Assembly: GCF_014287675.1 (NCBI RefSeq) | Contig: NZ_JACOPQ010000014.1 | Location: 1 to 64,000 of the forward strand | DNA from: Lawsonibacter faecis | Lineage (GTDB): Bacteria > Bacillota > Clostridia > Oscillospirales > Oscillospiraceae | Length of the DNA: 64,000 nucleotides | Reading direction: 5' to 3' | Shown here: piece by piece, positions 52,310 to 60,457 of the stretch | Numbering within the stretch: position 1 is the stretch's first letter | Layout of the letters: each line of letters starts with the position of its first letter | Notes under the pieces: model-generated | What the model saw: the letters and a program-made list of their open reading frames with translations, nothing else | What the model was told of the DNA's origin: nothing | Database searches by the model: none | Position numbers and translations under genes: made by a program

Positions 52310-53611
52310 CTATCCCGGATCAATCTCGCTGTCCGGCCGGCCCCGGCGCTCCCGGAAGCGGCCCGGCGTGACGCCTGTGTATTTTTTAAAGACCTTGGTA
52401 AAATAGCTCTGGTCCTCAAAGCCCGACTGCTCGCAGACCTCCACAATCGTGGCGTCGGTGGTCAGGAGCAGGGCCTTGCTTTTGCTCACGCGTAGCTCGC
52501 CCAGGTAGCTGTTGAAGGTGGTCCCCATCTCCTCCTTAAAAACCTTGCTGAAATAGGAGGGGGACAGCCCCACGTGCAGGGCGGTATCGTCCAGCGTAAT
52601 CTTTCCGCGGTAGCCCCGCTTGATATATTCAATGGCCTTGTAGATGATGTCCTTGTGCTTGATGTCCACCAGATTAAACACCAGCTCGGAGAACCGCTCC
52701 ATAATCCGGGTCAGCCAGAAAATCAGGTCCTCGGAAGTGCGCAGGGTGTCCACCTCACCCAGGTAGCGCCGGCTCAGATCGAAAATCTGATCGATATCGC
52801 CGCCTCCGTCCACCGCAGCCCGGGAGATGACCACCATCAGCTCAATGGCCCGGGCCCGCATGAGCTGGAAATCTCCGCCGGTGAGAAAGAGGATGTGCCC
52901 CAGCATTTCATTTAAAAGCCGACGGGCGGTGGGCTGATCCCCCTCGGTGATGGCGTGGACCAGTTCCCGCTCTTTGGGCAGCGGGTACGCCGGGGCCGCG
53001 CCGTCGATTTTCAGCTGCTGAATCTGCACACCGATGTCCCGCTGCTGCTCGGTGGCGTCCCGGTGGGCAAAGAGCGCATTTGAATTATCTCCTATGTAGA
53101 CCGCCGTGGCAAAGAGCTGGCTGGACATATGCGACAACCGCGCCGGCTCCGCTCTGGGCGCCTGCTCCAGGGCGATGCGCAGCGGCTCCATCTCCTCGTC
53201 GGTGAGCCGGCGCTCGCTCTGGGTGTTCCCGGCCAGGTAGTCCTCCACGTCCATGATGAGCACCGGCCCGCCCACCAGGAATCCCGCCACCTCGCCGCCC
53301 ACCAGGATGGGGGACGCGAAGTAGGACAGCCCCGACGGGCAGAAGTAGATGTACCGCCCTCCGAAGCGCTCGGCCTGAAAGGCCCCGTAGAGGTGGAGCT
53401 CCTCACATCCCAGCTCCTCCCCGCGCCGGGCCGCGACGGCCCGGCAGGTGGCGCAGCCGCCGTCCCGGTCCCGTTTATCATACATTCGATTTCCCCGGGT
53501 GTCGAAGAGGGCGCAGCCCACGCCGCAGGCACAGGCAAAGGACTCCGCCGCCGTCCGCGCCGCGTTCAGGTCAAATGCCGCCTCTTTCTCCCGGATCGCC
53601 GGTTTCTCCAT
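52310..53611 (-). CDS. AraC-family regulator with PocR sensory domain, second copy
   Basis: This 433-aa regulator is paralogous to 365-1663. The PocR domain carries a cysteine cluster (CACGVGC, GGCATCRAVA, YFCPSGLSYF). The C-terminal AraC helix-turn-helix pair reads LSPSYFSKVFKEEMG and CEQSGFEDQSYFTKVFKKYTG. The ATG at 53611 follows GAGGGGGC. It lies 43 nt upstream of the corrinoid protein gene on the same strand, so regulator and target may be co-transcribed, unlike the divergent first pair. Confidence 0.88.
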   Translation of the reverse strand: MEKPAIREKEAAFDLNAARTAAESFACACGVGCALFDTRGNRMYDKRDRDGGCATCRAVAARRGEELGCEELHLYGAFQAERFGGRYIYFCPSGLSYFASPILVGGEVAGFLVGGPVLIMDVEDYLAGNTQSERRLTDEEMEPLRIALEQAPRAEPARLSHMSSQLFATAVYIGDNSNALFAHRDATEQQRDIGVQIQQLKIDGAAPAYPLPKERELVHAITEGDQPTARRLLNEMLGHILFLTGGDFQLMRARAIELMVVISRAAVDGGGDIDQIFDLSRRYLGEVDTLRTSEDLIFWLTRIMERFSELVFNLVDIKHKDIIYKAIEYIKRGYRGKITLDDTALHVGLSPSYFSKVFKEEMGTTFNSYLGELRVSKSKALLLTTDATIVEVCEQSGFEDQSYFTKVFKKYTGVTPGRFRERRGRPDSEIDPG

Positions 53612-53996
53612 GCTCTGCCCCCTCGTTGGAACAAATTCGCGCAAATGGTAATTTCCCGCTGTCACTCGCGTTAATTCGGCTATTTTATTATGTTTTTTTG
53701 CATTTCACATCAAAAATGTTTCAAAATCAGCCGTCTTATTTATCTCTTAGTCTAGCACATATGCGGGAAAAAGAAAAGTCTTCCACGGAAAAAGCGCAGG
53801 ATATTTGCAATCGGGGAAATAACCGTCAGCATGATTTTTGAAAGCCCTGCGGCGCGTGGATCGGTTTTTTCTTCCATCCAAAGGTGTGTTTCATTGGCAG
53901 TGCGGACGGCGCTTTTTTCACGGCGGATCGGCCATATTAAAGATGGCGCTTGAGGCGCGCCGTTTTCATTTTTGATTTATTTAAAGGGGTGGTTGC
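53612..53996. other. Intergenic region between PocR regulator and spoIVB
   Basis: It holds no gene. CATATTA at 53933-53939 resembles a sigma-F/sigma-G -10, which would suit spoIVB, but I see no good -35 match. AT-rich sequence near 53680-53730 probably carries the regulator's promoter. Confidence 0.4.
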
Positions 53997-55109
53997 ATGA
54001 AGGAGGAACAGAAAAGTCCACACTGGGCGTCATTCGCCCTCCCGCTGGCCCGGCTGCTGGCGGTATGTCTCGCCGCGGCCTTCGCATTGGGCGCAGCAGG
54101 CGGACCGGCTTCAGCTGCGCAGGCGGTGCCGGCGTCAAAATCCGCGTCATCCGGCGCGGTACGGACGGTGATCCCGCTGGGCCGGGCGGTGGGCATCAAG
54201 CTTTTTTCCGACGGGGTTCTGGTCGTGGGCCTGTCGGAGATTCCCACCGCAGACGGGTCGCTGACCCCCGCCAAGGACTGCGGCCTGCGGGAGGGCGATA
54301 TTATAACCCACATCAACAGCGAAGAAGTAGATACCATTGAAGAAGTACAGGAGATCCTGCAGACCGTAGGAGATGACAAGCTGAGTATCCGGGCTATGCG
54401 CGACGGAAGGCAGGTCCAGATGACCGTCCAGGCCGCCAAGTGCAGCCCCGACGGCTCCTATAAACTGGGCGCATGGATTCGGGACTCCATGGCCGGCATC
54501 GGCACCATGACCTTCTACGACCCGGAGGCAGGCGTCTTTGGAGCCCTGGGCCACGGCATCAACGACGTGGATACGGCACTGCTGATGCCGTTATCCTCCG
54601 GCTCCATTATGTATGCCGAGGTCAGCGACGTGAAGAAGGGAACCTGCGGCGCCCCCGGCGAGCTCCATGGTACCTTCCAGGTCAGCCGGGATATGGGCGA
54701 TCTCTACGCCAACACCAAGAGCGGCATTTTCGGCCAGCTCACCGACGAGAGCCTGGCCGCGGGCGCGAAGCCGGTGGAGGTGGCGCAGCGCAGCGACGTG
54801 AAGACCGGCAAAGCCACCATTCTCTCCAACATCGCCGGCGATAAGGTGGAGGAGTACGAGGTGGAGATCACCCGCGTCTATCCTCAGAACGACAACGATA
54901 CCCGCAATCTGATGCTCAAGGTTACGGACTCCCGCCTGCTGGATGCCACCGGCGGTATCGTCCAGGGTATGAGCGGCAGCCCCATCCTCCAGGACGGCAA
55001 GCTGGTAGGCGCTGTCACCCACGTACTCGTGAACGACCCCACCAGCGGTTACGGCATCCTGGCGGAGAATATGCTGGCCCAGGCCGCCGAGGCCAGCGAG
55101 CATATCTGA
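53997..55109 (+). CDS. spoIVB: SpoIVB sporulation serine peptidase
   Basis: This 370-aa protein is exported across the forespore inner membrane and signals to the mother cell by triggering pro-sigma-K processing. One N-terminal membrane anchor (LARLLAVCLAAAFALGA) is followed by a PDZ domain (GLREGDIITHINSEEV). The S55 peptidase domain has catalytic His in ALGHGIND and Ser in QGMSGSPIL. ATG 53997 follows AAAGGGGTGG. Its position upstream of spo0A is the conserved order in spore formers, but here 629 nt with an IS remnant intervene. Confidence 0.95.
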   Translation: MKEEQKSPHWASFALPLARLLAVCLAAAFALGAAGGPASAAQAVPASKSASSGAVRTVIPLGRAVGIKLFSDGVLVVGLSEIPTADGSLTPAKDCGLREGDIITHINSEEVDTIEEVQEILQTVGDDKLSIRAMRDGRQVQMTVQAAKCSPDGSYKLGAWIRDSMAGIGTMTFYDPEAGVFGALGHGINDVDTALLMPLSSGSIMYAEVSDVKKGTCGAPGELHGTFQVSRDMGDLYANTKSGIFGQLTDESLAAGAKPVEVAQRSDVKTGKATILSNIAGDKVEEYEVEITRVYPQNDNDTRNLMLKVTDSRLLDATGGIVQGMSGSPILQDGKLVGAVTHVLVNDPTSGYGILAENMLAQAAEASEHI

Positions 55110-55263
55110 CAAAATCCGATTAAGACAACAGGCAAAAAGCGGTGCCATGAATAGTCCTGCTAATAGCATAAAATAGATAAAATGCCCTTGGTGTAAAACA
55201 GAGCTTGAAAGCTCCAGTTTATTCGGACAGCACAAAAAAGCCCCCTGTAGGAAAACGCCAGGA
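55110..55263. other. Region downstream of spoIVB
   Basis: No gene or strong terminator of its own is visible. A small GAGCTT/AAGCTC hairpin occurs near 55200, and the T-poor context makes it a doubtful terminator. Confidence 0.35.
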
Positions 55264-55442
55264 TTAAATGGAGAGGCGCCGCGAGAGCGGCGCCTCTCCG
55301 GTTATTAACTGCACGCGCTCATGGTTGTTGAAATAGATGAAGCGGGCAGGCAACCATGTCCTTGGCCTCCTCAAAGGAAGCAAGCTTGTGTCGGTAGATG
55401 CATCCCATTTTGAGAATAGTGAAGAAACTCCCTGCCATAGCA
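55264..55442 (-). pseudogene. 3' remnant of an IS3-family transposase (OrfB)
   Basis: On the minus strand one frame reads SFFTILKMGCIYRHKLASFEEAKDM-like sequence, and after a frame change a second frame reads FIYFNNHERVQLITGEAPL. Together these match the C-terminal end of IS3/IS150-type integrase transposases (ESFFxxLKxECxYRH..., YIxFYNxERIQLK...P). About 55 codons survive with a frameshift near 55340. A 13-bp hairpin (55270-55299) overlaps its stop end. No terminal inverted repeats were found. Confidence 0.75.
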
Positions 55443-55569
55443 TGGTCGTAATAGTTACCCCGAAAGGCACTAATGCCCCTCTCCCGGCAACAATAACATC
55501 CATCTTTTTACAGTTTATTTGCAAAAATAGACAATGATTTCCTTTAATCCCGCTCTTTCGTCAAATTTC
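55443..55569. other. Region between IS remnant and spo0A control sites
   Basis: It holds no gene; a 66-codon plus-strand frame running from the remnant is its antisense shadow. It may contain more decayed IS sequence. Confidence 0.35.
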
Positions 55570-55598
55570 TTCGACTTTTGCAGTCGACGGAAGTCGAA
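55570..55598. promoter_or_regulatory. Paired Spo0A-box-like sites
   Basis: TTCGACTT (55570-55577) and AAGTCGAA (55591-55598) form an inverted pair of AGTCGAA, one base from the 0A-box TGTCGAA. Their centres are 21 nt (two helical turns) apart, with a further GTCGAC between them. They lie about 32 nt upstream of the candidate -35. Confidence 0.6.
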
Positions 55599-55629
55599 TC
55601 AATTTTATCCAGAAATTGTCATTTCCCTC

Positions 55630-55658
55630 TTGCGTTCGCTGTCTGATTATGGTAAATT
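55630..55658 (+). promoter_or_regulatory. Candidate spo0A promoter
   Basis: TTGCGT (55630-55635), 17 nt, then TAAATT (55653-55658) make a moderate SigA-type match, about 80 nt before the start codon. Confidence 0.5.
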
Positions 55659-55738
55659 ATAGGCAACCGGTAAATACGCGATGGCCATACGATGGATTTG
55701 AAGAAGCGATGACGCTTTAACAGGAAAGGACGAGTGTA

Positions 55739-56518
55739 GTGGATAAGACGATAAAGATTCTGGTTGCGGATGCGGGCGAGGAGTTCCGCAGGCTCTTGAC
55801 GGACGCTCTGGCGGAGGAGTCGGACATGGAGCTGGTGGGCGCCACCGGCGACGGCAAGGAGGCTATCTCCCTGGTCCGCGAGCTGAATCCCGACGTGGTT
55901 GCGATGGATCTGATTCTCGCCCAGATGGACGGTCTTGAGGTTCTTACCGAGCTGACCGCCCTCTCTCCGCGGCCCCGGGTGCTGGTGCTCTCCAGCTTTG
56001 CCAATCTCAGCATGACCAGCCATGTGGCCGCGGGCGGCGCGGACTACTGCCTCATGAAGCCCTGTAAAATCAGCACCGTGCTGGAGCGCATCCGCCAGCT
56101 CGCCTCCCTGCGTCAGGCCGACCAGAGTGAGGGCGATTCTCACTCCGGCCTCCGGGAGCAGAGCCAGAGCCTGGAGAGCGCAGTCACCGGCATTATCCAC
56201 GAAATCGGCGTTCCCGCCCATATCAAGGGCTACCAGTATCTCCGCGAGGCCATTATCATCGCCGTGGAGAACATGGAGGTCATCAACGCCGTCACAAAGG
56301 TCCTCTATCCGGAGGTTGCCAAGCGCTTCAACACCACCGCCTCCCGGGTGGAGCGGGCCATCCGCCACGCCATCGAGGTGGCCTGGGACCGGGGCGATCT
56401 GGACGTACTACAGAAGTACTTCGGCTACACCGTCTCCAACGTCAAGGGCAAGCCCACCAACAGCGAGTTCATCGCCATGATTGCCGACCGCCTCCAGCTC
56501 CAGCGGAAGGAAAAATAA
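55739..56518 (+). CDS. spo0A: Spo0A, master regulator of sporulation
   Basis: This 259-aa response regulator has an N-terminal receiver with phospho-acceptor Asp57 (AMDLILAQMDG) and Lys107 (CLMKPC). The Spo0A-specific C-terminal DNA-binding domain has the recognition helix region KRFNTTASRVERAIRHAIE. Ending with TNSEFIAMIADRLQL is typical. In the acidic pocket only Asp11 is kept: the usual second Asp is Ala12 (VADAGEEF), a difference from Bacillus. The start is GTG 55739 behind AAAGGA. A perfect hairpin terminator follows at 56538. Confidence 0.97.
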   Translation: MDKTIKILVADAGEEFRRLLTDALAEESDMELVGATGDGKEAISLVRELNPDVVAMDLILAQMDGLEVLTELTALSPRPRVLVLSSFANLSMTSHVAAGGADYCLMKPCKISTVLERIRQLASLRQADQSEGDSHSGLREQSQSLESAVTGIIHEIGVPAHIKGYQYLREAIIIAVENMEVINAVTKVLYPEVAKRFNTTASRVERAIRHAIEVAWDRGDLDVLQKYFGYTVSNVKGKPTNSEFIAMIADRLQLQRKEK

Positions 56519-56537
56519 ATTCTTGAATCTTCCATAT

Positions 56538-56573
56538 TATAACAGGTTGCCCCAATTGGGGCAACCTGTTATA
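56538..56573 (+). terminator. Terminator of spo0A
   Basis: A 36-bp perfect palindrome (centre AATT) with CAGGTTGCCCC arms is followed by TATTTTGTG. Confidence 0.85.
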
Positions 56574-56854
56574 TTTTGTGCTTTCTAGCCGCTGATTTGG
56601 CCCCAGGCAAAAACTCAGTTTGACAATCCGTCTCTTCGGCGGTAGAATCAAAACCCGGGCCGGGCCTGAAGCGTATCGTCCCTCAAAGCGCCTCTCCCCA
56701 CGCCAGCCCGCCCCAGATTTTTCTTTTCCCGTCAGGACATCGCCGTATTTTCCGCCGCCGACCCACGTTTTCGGCAAAGCCGGCACGCCTGACGTGAATA
56801 TCCTGCGTCTTTGCGCATACCCCGCGCCGGAGACGCGCCGGGAGGCCGCCGTAC
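56574..56854. other. Region between spo0A and the LrgA gene
   Basis: It holds no gene. Weak open frames lack ribosome sites. The promoter of lrgAB should be here; TTGACA-like TTGACAATCC occurs near 56620 and TAGAAT near 56643, spaced 17 nt apart. Confidence 0.45.
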
Positions 56855-57217
56855 GTGAACATCATCTATCAGATCGCCATTATCTTCTCAATCTGCTGGG
56901 TAGGGCAGATCATCGAGTCTCTGCTCCCCTTCCCGTTCCCCGCCAGCGTGGCCGCCATGGTGCTGCTCTTCACCCTGCTCTGCCTGCGGGCGGTACGGGT
57001 GGACCACATCCGTGAGAAGTCCGACTTTCTTTTGGGCAACATGGCCTTTTTCTTCATCCCCGCCGGGGTGAGCATCATCAATTATTTCGACGTGCTCCGC
57101 TCCGCCCTTCTTCCCCTGCTGGTCATCTGCCTTGTCACCACGGTGCTGACCTTCGCCGCCACAGCCTACAGCGTCCGGCTGACCCGCTATCTTATGGACA
57201 GGAGGAAAAAGCAGTGA
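56855..57217 (+). CDS. lrgA: LrgA/CidA-family holin-like protein
   Basis: This 120-aa inner-membrane protein has four helices. Typical sequence is CWVGQIIESLLPFPFPASV, LLGNMAFFFIPAGVSIINY and a basic C-terminus (RYLMDRRKKQ). LrgA/CidA proteins modulate murein hydrolases, cell lysis or small-metabolite export such as pyruvate. GTG 56855 follows GGGAGG by 9 nt. It overlaps lrgB by 4 nt (GTGA). Confidence 0.9.
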   Translation: MNIIYQIAIIFSICWVGQIIESLLPFPFPASVAAMVLLFTLLCLRAVRVDHIREKSDFLLGNMAFFFIPAGVSIINYFDVLRSALLPLLVICLVTTVLTFAATAYSVRLTRYLMDRRKKQ

Positions 57218-57894
57218 GCGAACTATTCGCTTCCCCCTTCTTCGGTATCGCTCTGAGCGTGGCCGCCTTCTGGGTGGGCGTCAGAATACAGAAGAGGACC
57301 GGCCTGGTCCTCTGCAATCCTCTGCTCATCGCCATTGTTCTGGTCTCAGCCGTGCTCCTCCTCCTGCGCATCCCCTATGAGGACTATAATGCCGGAGGCG
57401 CTGTCATCAATATGTTCCTCGCCCCCGCCACGGCCTGTCTGGCCGTTTCCATCTACACCAAGCTCCCCCTGCTCAGGGAGAACTGGCTCCCCATCCTGGT
57501 GGGCTGCGCAGTGGGTTCCCTCACCTCCATGGGCAGCGTCTGGGGACTGTGCCGCCTCTTTCGGCTGGATGAGGCCATGACCGCCTCCCTCATGCCCAAG
57601 TCGGTCACCACTCCCATCGCAATCGGTATTGCGGGCAGCCATGGCGGCATCCAGGCCGTCACGGTGGTGGCCGTTATCCTCACGGGCATCCTGGGCAGCA
57701 TCCTGGCCCCGGTCCTTATCAAGCTCTTCCGGGTAGAGGACCCGGTGGAGGCGGGCCTCGCCATCGGCGCCTGTTCCCACGCGGTGGGCACCTCCAAGGC
57801 CCTGGAGCTGGGCGAGACCGAGGGGGCCATGAGCGGACTTGCCATCGGCGTATGCGGCATCCTCACCGTTCTCCTCTCCCTTGCTTTGATGTAA
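57214..57894 (+). CDS. lrgB: LrgB/CidB-family membrane protein
   Basis: This is a 226-aa multi-pass membrane partner of LrgA. Family blocks are FLAPATACLAVSIYTKLPLL, LMPKSVTTPIAIGIAGSHGG and the C-terminal GACSHAVGTSKALELGETEG. The GTG start overlaps the lrgA stop. A bidirectional terminator follows 8 nt past the stop. Confidence 0.93.
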   Translation: MSELFASPFFGIALSVAAFWVGVRIQKRTGLVLCNPLLIAIVLVSAVLLLLRIPYEDYNAGGAVINMFLAPATACLAVSIYTKLPLLRENWLPILVGCAVGSLTSMGSVWGLCRLFRLDEAMTASLMPKSVTTPIAIGIAGSHGGIQAVTVVAVILTGILGSILAPVLIKLFRVEDPVEAGLAIGACSHAVGTSKALELGETEGAMSGLAIGVCGILTVLLSLALM

Positions 57895-57902
57895 ATTGTG
57901 TT

Positions 57903-57943
57903 AAAAAGACGCGGCCCCATATCTCATGGGGCCGCGTCTTTTT
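57903..57943. terminator. Bidirectional terminator between lrgB and GHL10 gene
   Basis: 18-bp perfect arms (57903-57920 and 57926-57943) begin with AAAAAGAC and end with GTCTTTTT, so a T5 run exists on both strands. It separates convergent genes. Confidence 0.93.
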
Positions 57944-57951
57944 CAAAACAC

Positions 57952-59796
57952 TTACCGTCCAATTTCCATGGCCCTGGACAGCATGGCTGCGGCGGACCCC
58001 CGGTCCACGCCGTCACTTGGGAGGAAAAGCCCCTCCGGGGTCCCCTCAATGATGCCCAGCGCCTCCCCCTTGGCGACGTAGTAGTAGTCCTCCGCCACAT
58101 CGGGAAACCGGGTGGCGGTCACGCTGCCGTCGTCGGCGTATCCCAGCGCGCGCACCAGCAGCTTGACCACCTCCAGGCGGGTCATGGGCTGCTCCTGGCC
58201 AAAGCCGTCCGGATAGTCGGCGGCATCCAGATACCCGGCGGCACAGAGCGCGCCGATGTACCCCTCAGCCCAGGTCTCCGCCACGTCGGGCAGCAGACTT
58301 CCCCCGGGGCTCTCGCTCAGGGTCACACCGTTGATGAGGGGCATGGCCCTGTAGACCAGCGCCGCCATTGCGCTGCGCTCCACACCCTCATAGGGCCGGT
58401 AGGTGCCGTCGGGATAGCCGGTCACGATGCCCATGTCCCCCAGCTTCCCGTAGTACGCCGCTGCCCAGTGGTTCCGGTCCGCCTCGCTCAGGCGGGAGAG
58501 AAAGGAGCCGGAGACCTCCGGCTCCTCCCCGCCCCCGGGCGTCTGCGCGTACCAGTCGATGTAGAGGTCCCGCATATGGCTGTTCACCGCCAGGAATTTG
58601 TAGCGGAAGTGGGCCTCGCCCGCCACGCCCAGCTCCAGGTTCAGCTTGAGCTGGGCCTTGATGGCGTCCAGCCCGTACCAGGGGTCCTCGGGGTCGTCCT
58701 TGTCGGCCTGATAGTCCGCCATGCCGATATAGAGCTTCACGCCCGTCCCCTCCACGGTGTCGGTCCACCATCGGGCGATGGTCTCGTAGTCCAGCTTGGC
58801 GTGGCCGATGGGCCAGTAAATCTGGGGACAGATGTAGTCCACCCAGCCCTCCTGAACCCATTTGCGGCTGTCGGCGTAGGCTGCGTAGTAGCTCTCATAG
58901 TTGCCCGTGGTGGCCGACCCGGCGCTCTGGTGGGTGCTGTCCGCCCACACGCCGGAGGGGGACACGCCGAAGGAGAGCTCGGGGTCGACGGCGTGGATGC
59001 GCTCGTCCAGCTCCTCTATGAGGCGGTTGACGTTATCCCTGCGCCAGTCCCCCAGGTTGGAGAAGCCCCCGCCGTACTGCCCGTAGGCGGCCTCGTCCGC
59101 AAAATCCTTGCCGGGGTAGAAGTAGTCGTCCAGATGGATGCCGTCGATGTCGTAATTGCGGGCCAGCTCCTCCGCGCCCTGGACCACCAGCTCCCGCACC
59201 TCGGGGATGCCGGGATTCAGGTAAAAGTTACCCTCGTGCTCCACCACCCACTCGGGGTGCTGCTTTGCCGGGTTGGAGGACGCCAGGGCGTCGAACTCGG
59301 TCTGCCCGCTCTTGGTCACCCGGAAGGGGTTCACCCACGCGTGGAGCTCCAGCCCCAGGGCGTGTGCCTTCTCCACCCAGTATTCCAGGGGATCGAAGCC
59401 GCCCGCCGGCGCGGTGTTCTGGTCCCCGGTGAGGTAGCTGCTCCACGGGAACAGCTCCGAGGGGTACAGCGCGTCGCAGGAGGGCCGCACCTGGAGAATG
59501 ACGGCGTTCATCCCCATCTCCGCGCTGTTTTCCAGAATATCGTCGGCCTGGGCCTTCAGCGCCGCCACGTCGGCGGTGGCCTTATCGGGGTAGTCCAGAT
59601 TGTAGACCGTGGCGACCCATACCGCCCGGAAGCCGTCCCTGGCGGCGCTGGGGGCGTTCACCTTCTGGGGCGCGGCCTGGGCCGATTCCTCGGGGGGCGT
59701 ATCCCCGCCCTTGGGCGCGGGCGCGCAGCCCGCCAGTGCGGTGGTAAAGAGCAGCCCCGCCAGTGCCAGGGCCGCGAGACGTCGATGTAAGCGCAT
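57952..59796 (-). CDS. SLH-anchored family-10-like glycosyl hydrolase (GHL10/DUF187) lipoprotein
   Basis: This 614-aa exported protein has lipobox ALAGC. The TIM-barrel domain (~55-420) is of the GHL10 type: FRAVWVATVYNLDYP, MNAVILQVRPSCDALYPS, LELHAWVNPFRV, IDGIHLDDYFYPG, SFGVSPSGVWAD and VDYICPQIYW. Acidic residues in LDDYFYP are likely catalytic. Three SLH domains close the protein (DRNHWAAAYYGKLGDMGIVT onward). It probably cleaves a wall-associated or dietary polysaccharide. Both a lipobox and SLH repeats are present, which is unusual because either alone would hold it at the surface. Confidence 0.88.
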   Translation of the reverse strand: MRLHRRLAALALAGLLFTTALAGCAPAPKGGDTPPEESAQAAPQKVNAPSAARDGFRAVWVATVYNLDYPDKATADVAALKAQADDILENSAEMGMNAVILQVRPSCDALYPSELFPWSSYLTGDQNTAPAGGFDPLEYWVEKAHALGLELHAWVNPFRVTKSGQTEFDALASSNPAKQHPEWVVEHEGNFYLNPGIPEVRELVVQGAEELARNYDIDGIHLDDYFYPGKDFADEAAYGQYGGGFSNLGDWRRDNVNRLIEELDERIHAVDPELSFGVSPSGVWADSTHQSAGSATTGNYESYYAAYADSRKWVQEGWVDYICPQIYWPIGHAKLDYETIARWWTDTVEGTGVKLYIGMADYQADKDDPEDPWYGLDAIKAQLKLNLELGVAGEAHFRYKFLAVNSHMRDLYIDWYAQTPGGGEEPEVSGSFLSRLSEADRNHWAAAYYGKLGDMGIVTGYPDGTYRPYEGVERSAMAALVYRAMPLINGVTLSESPGGSLLPDVAETWAEGYIGALCAAGYLDAADYPDGFGQEQPMTRLEVVKLLVRALGYADDGSVTATRFPDVAEDYYYVAKGEALGIIEGTPEGLFLPSDGVDRGSAAAMLSRAMEIGR

Positions 59797-59912
59797 GAAA
59801 TTCTCCCCGTTCTTTTCAGTCTGACTTTTTAAAGCAATCTCTTTGTCGATTATGGGGAGATTATAACATATGGCGGCTCAAAGTGGTAGACATAATTTTG
59901 GCAAAATAAAAT

Positions 59913-59933
59913 GGACCGCTCCAAGAGCGGTCC
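59913..59933 (-). terminator. Terminator of the MarR/ABC exporter operon
   Basis: 9-bp arms (GGACCGCTC/GAGCGGTCC) enclose a CAA loop, followed on the minus strand by ATTTTATTTTG. Confidence 0.85.
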
Positions 59934-59946
59934 GCTGGGTTTCATG

Positions 59947-60390
59947 TCAGAGCTCCAGCCCCTCGCAGCCCTCCAGGTTGGTCAGCAGCCGGCGAAGGTC
60001 CTCCCCCAGGTCCTCCAGCTCCCTGTCGCTGAACCCCCGGCAGAGGGTGTCCTCCACGGCCTTGAAACCGCTTCGGACAGCCTCGGCCTTGTCCCTGCCC
60101 GCCTCCGTGAGACGGACCAGATAGGCCCTGCGGCTGTCCGGGTGGCTCTCCCGGGCGATAAGCCCCGCCTCCTCCAGCCGGTCCAGGGCACGGGAGAGGG
60201 TGGCGGCGTCCAGGCCGCACGCCTGCGCCAGCGCCCTCTGGGTGAGGCCGTCCCCCTCCAGCAGGCGGGTGAGGATACGGGGCTGGCCCTGGCCCAGGGG
60301 CAGCCCCAGGGCGGTAAAATAGGGCTGCATCAGCCGCCGCCGGGCACGGTCCAGCTGAAACAGCAGGCTTCTGATTTCGCTCTTATCCAT
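59947..60390 (-). CDS. MarR-family transcriptional regulator
   Basis: This 147-aa winged-helix regulator has recognition helix region LTQRALAQACGLDAATLSRA and the wing LIARESHPDSRRAYLVRLTE (Asp-Ser-Arg-Arg tip typical of MarR). The start MDKSEIRS at 60390 has GAGGCGAG upstream. It is the last gene after two ABC exporter genes on the same strand and probably controls them in response to a toxic compound. Confidence 0.92.
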   Translation of the reverse strand: MDKSEIRSLLFQLDRARRRLMQPYFTALGLPLGQGQPRILTRLLEGDGLTQRALAQACGLDAATLSRALDRLEEAGLIARESHPDSRRAYLVRLTEAGRDKAEAVRSGFKAVEDTLCRGFSDRELEDLGEDLRRLLTNLEGCEGLEL

Positions 60391-60457
60391 GTGCTCGCCT
60401 CTCTTTGCATGCGATCGCTTTCGCCGCTCAACGCAGACGCCCGCCACATGCGGTACC

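Noticed and set aside
55337..55537. 66-codon plus-strand frame between spoIVB and spo0A
   Set aside because: It is antisense to the IS3 transposase remnant, which explains the open frame.
57898..59790. Open frame of about 630 codons antisense to the GHL10 hydrolase gene
   Set aside because: It begins within a terminator hairpin and is antisense to a well-supported gene.
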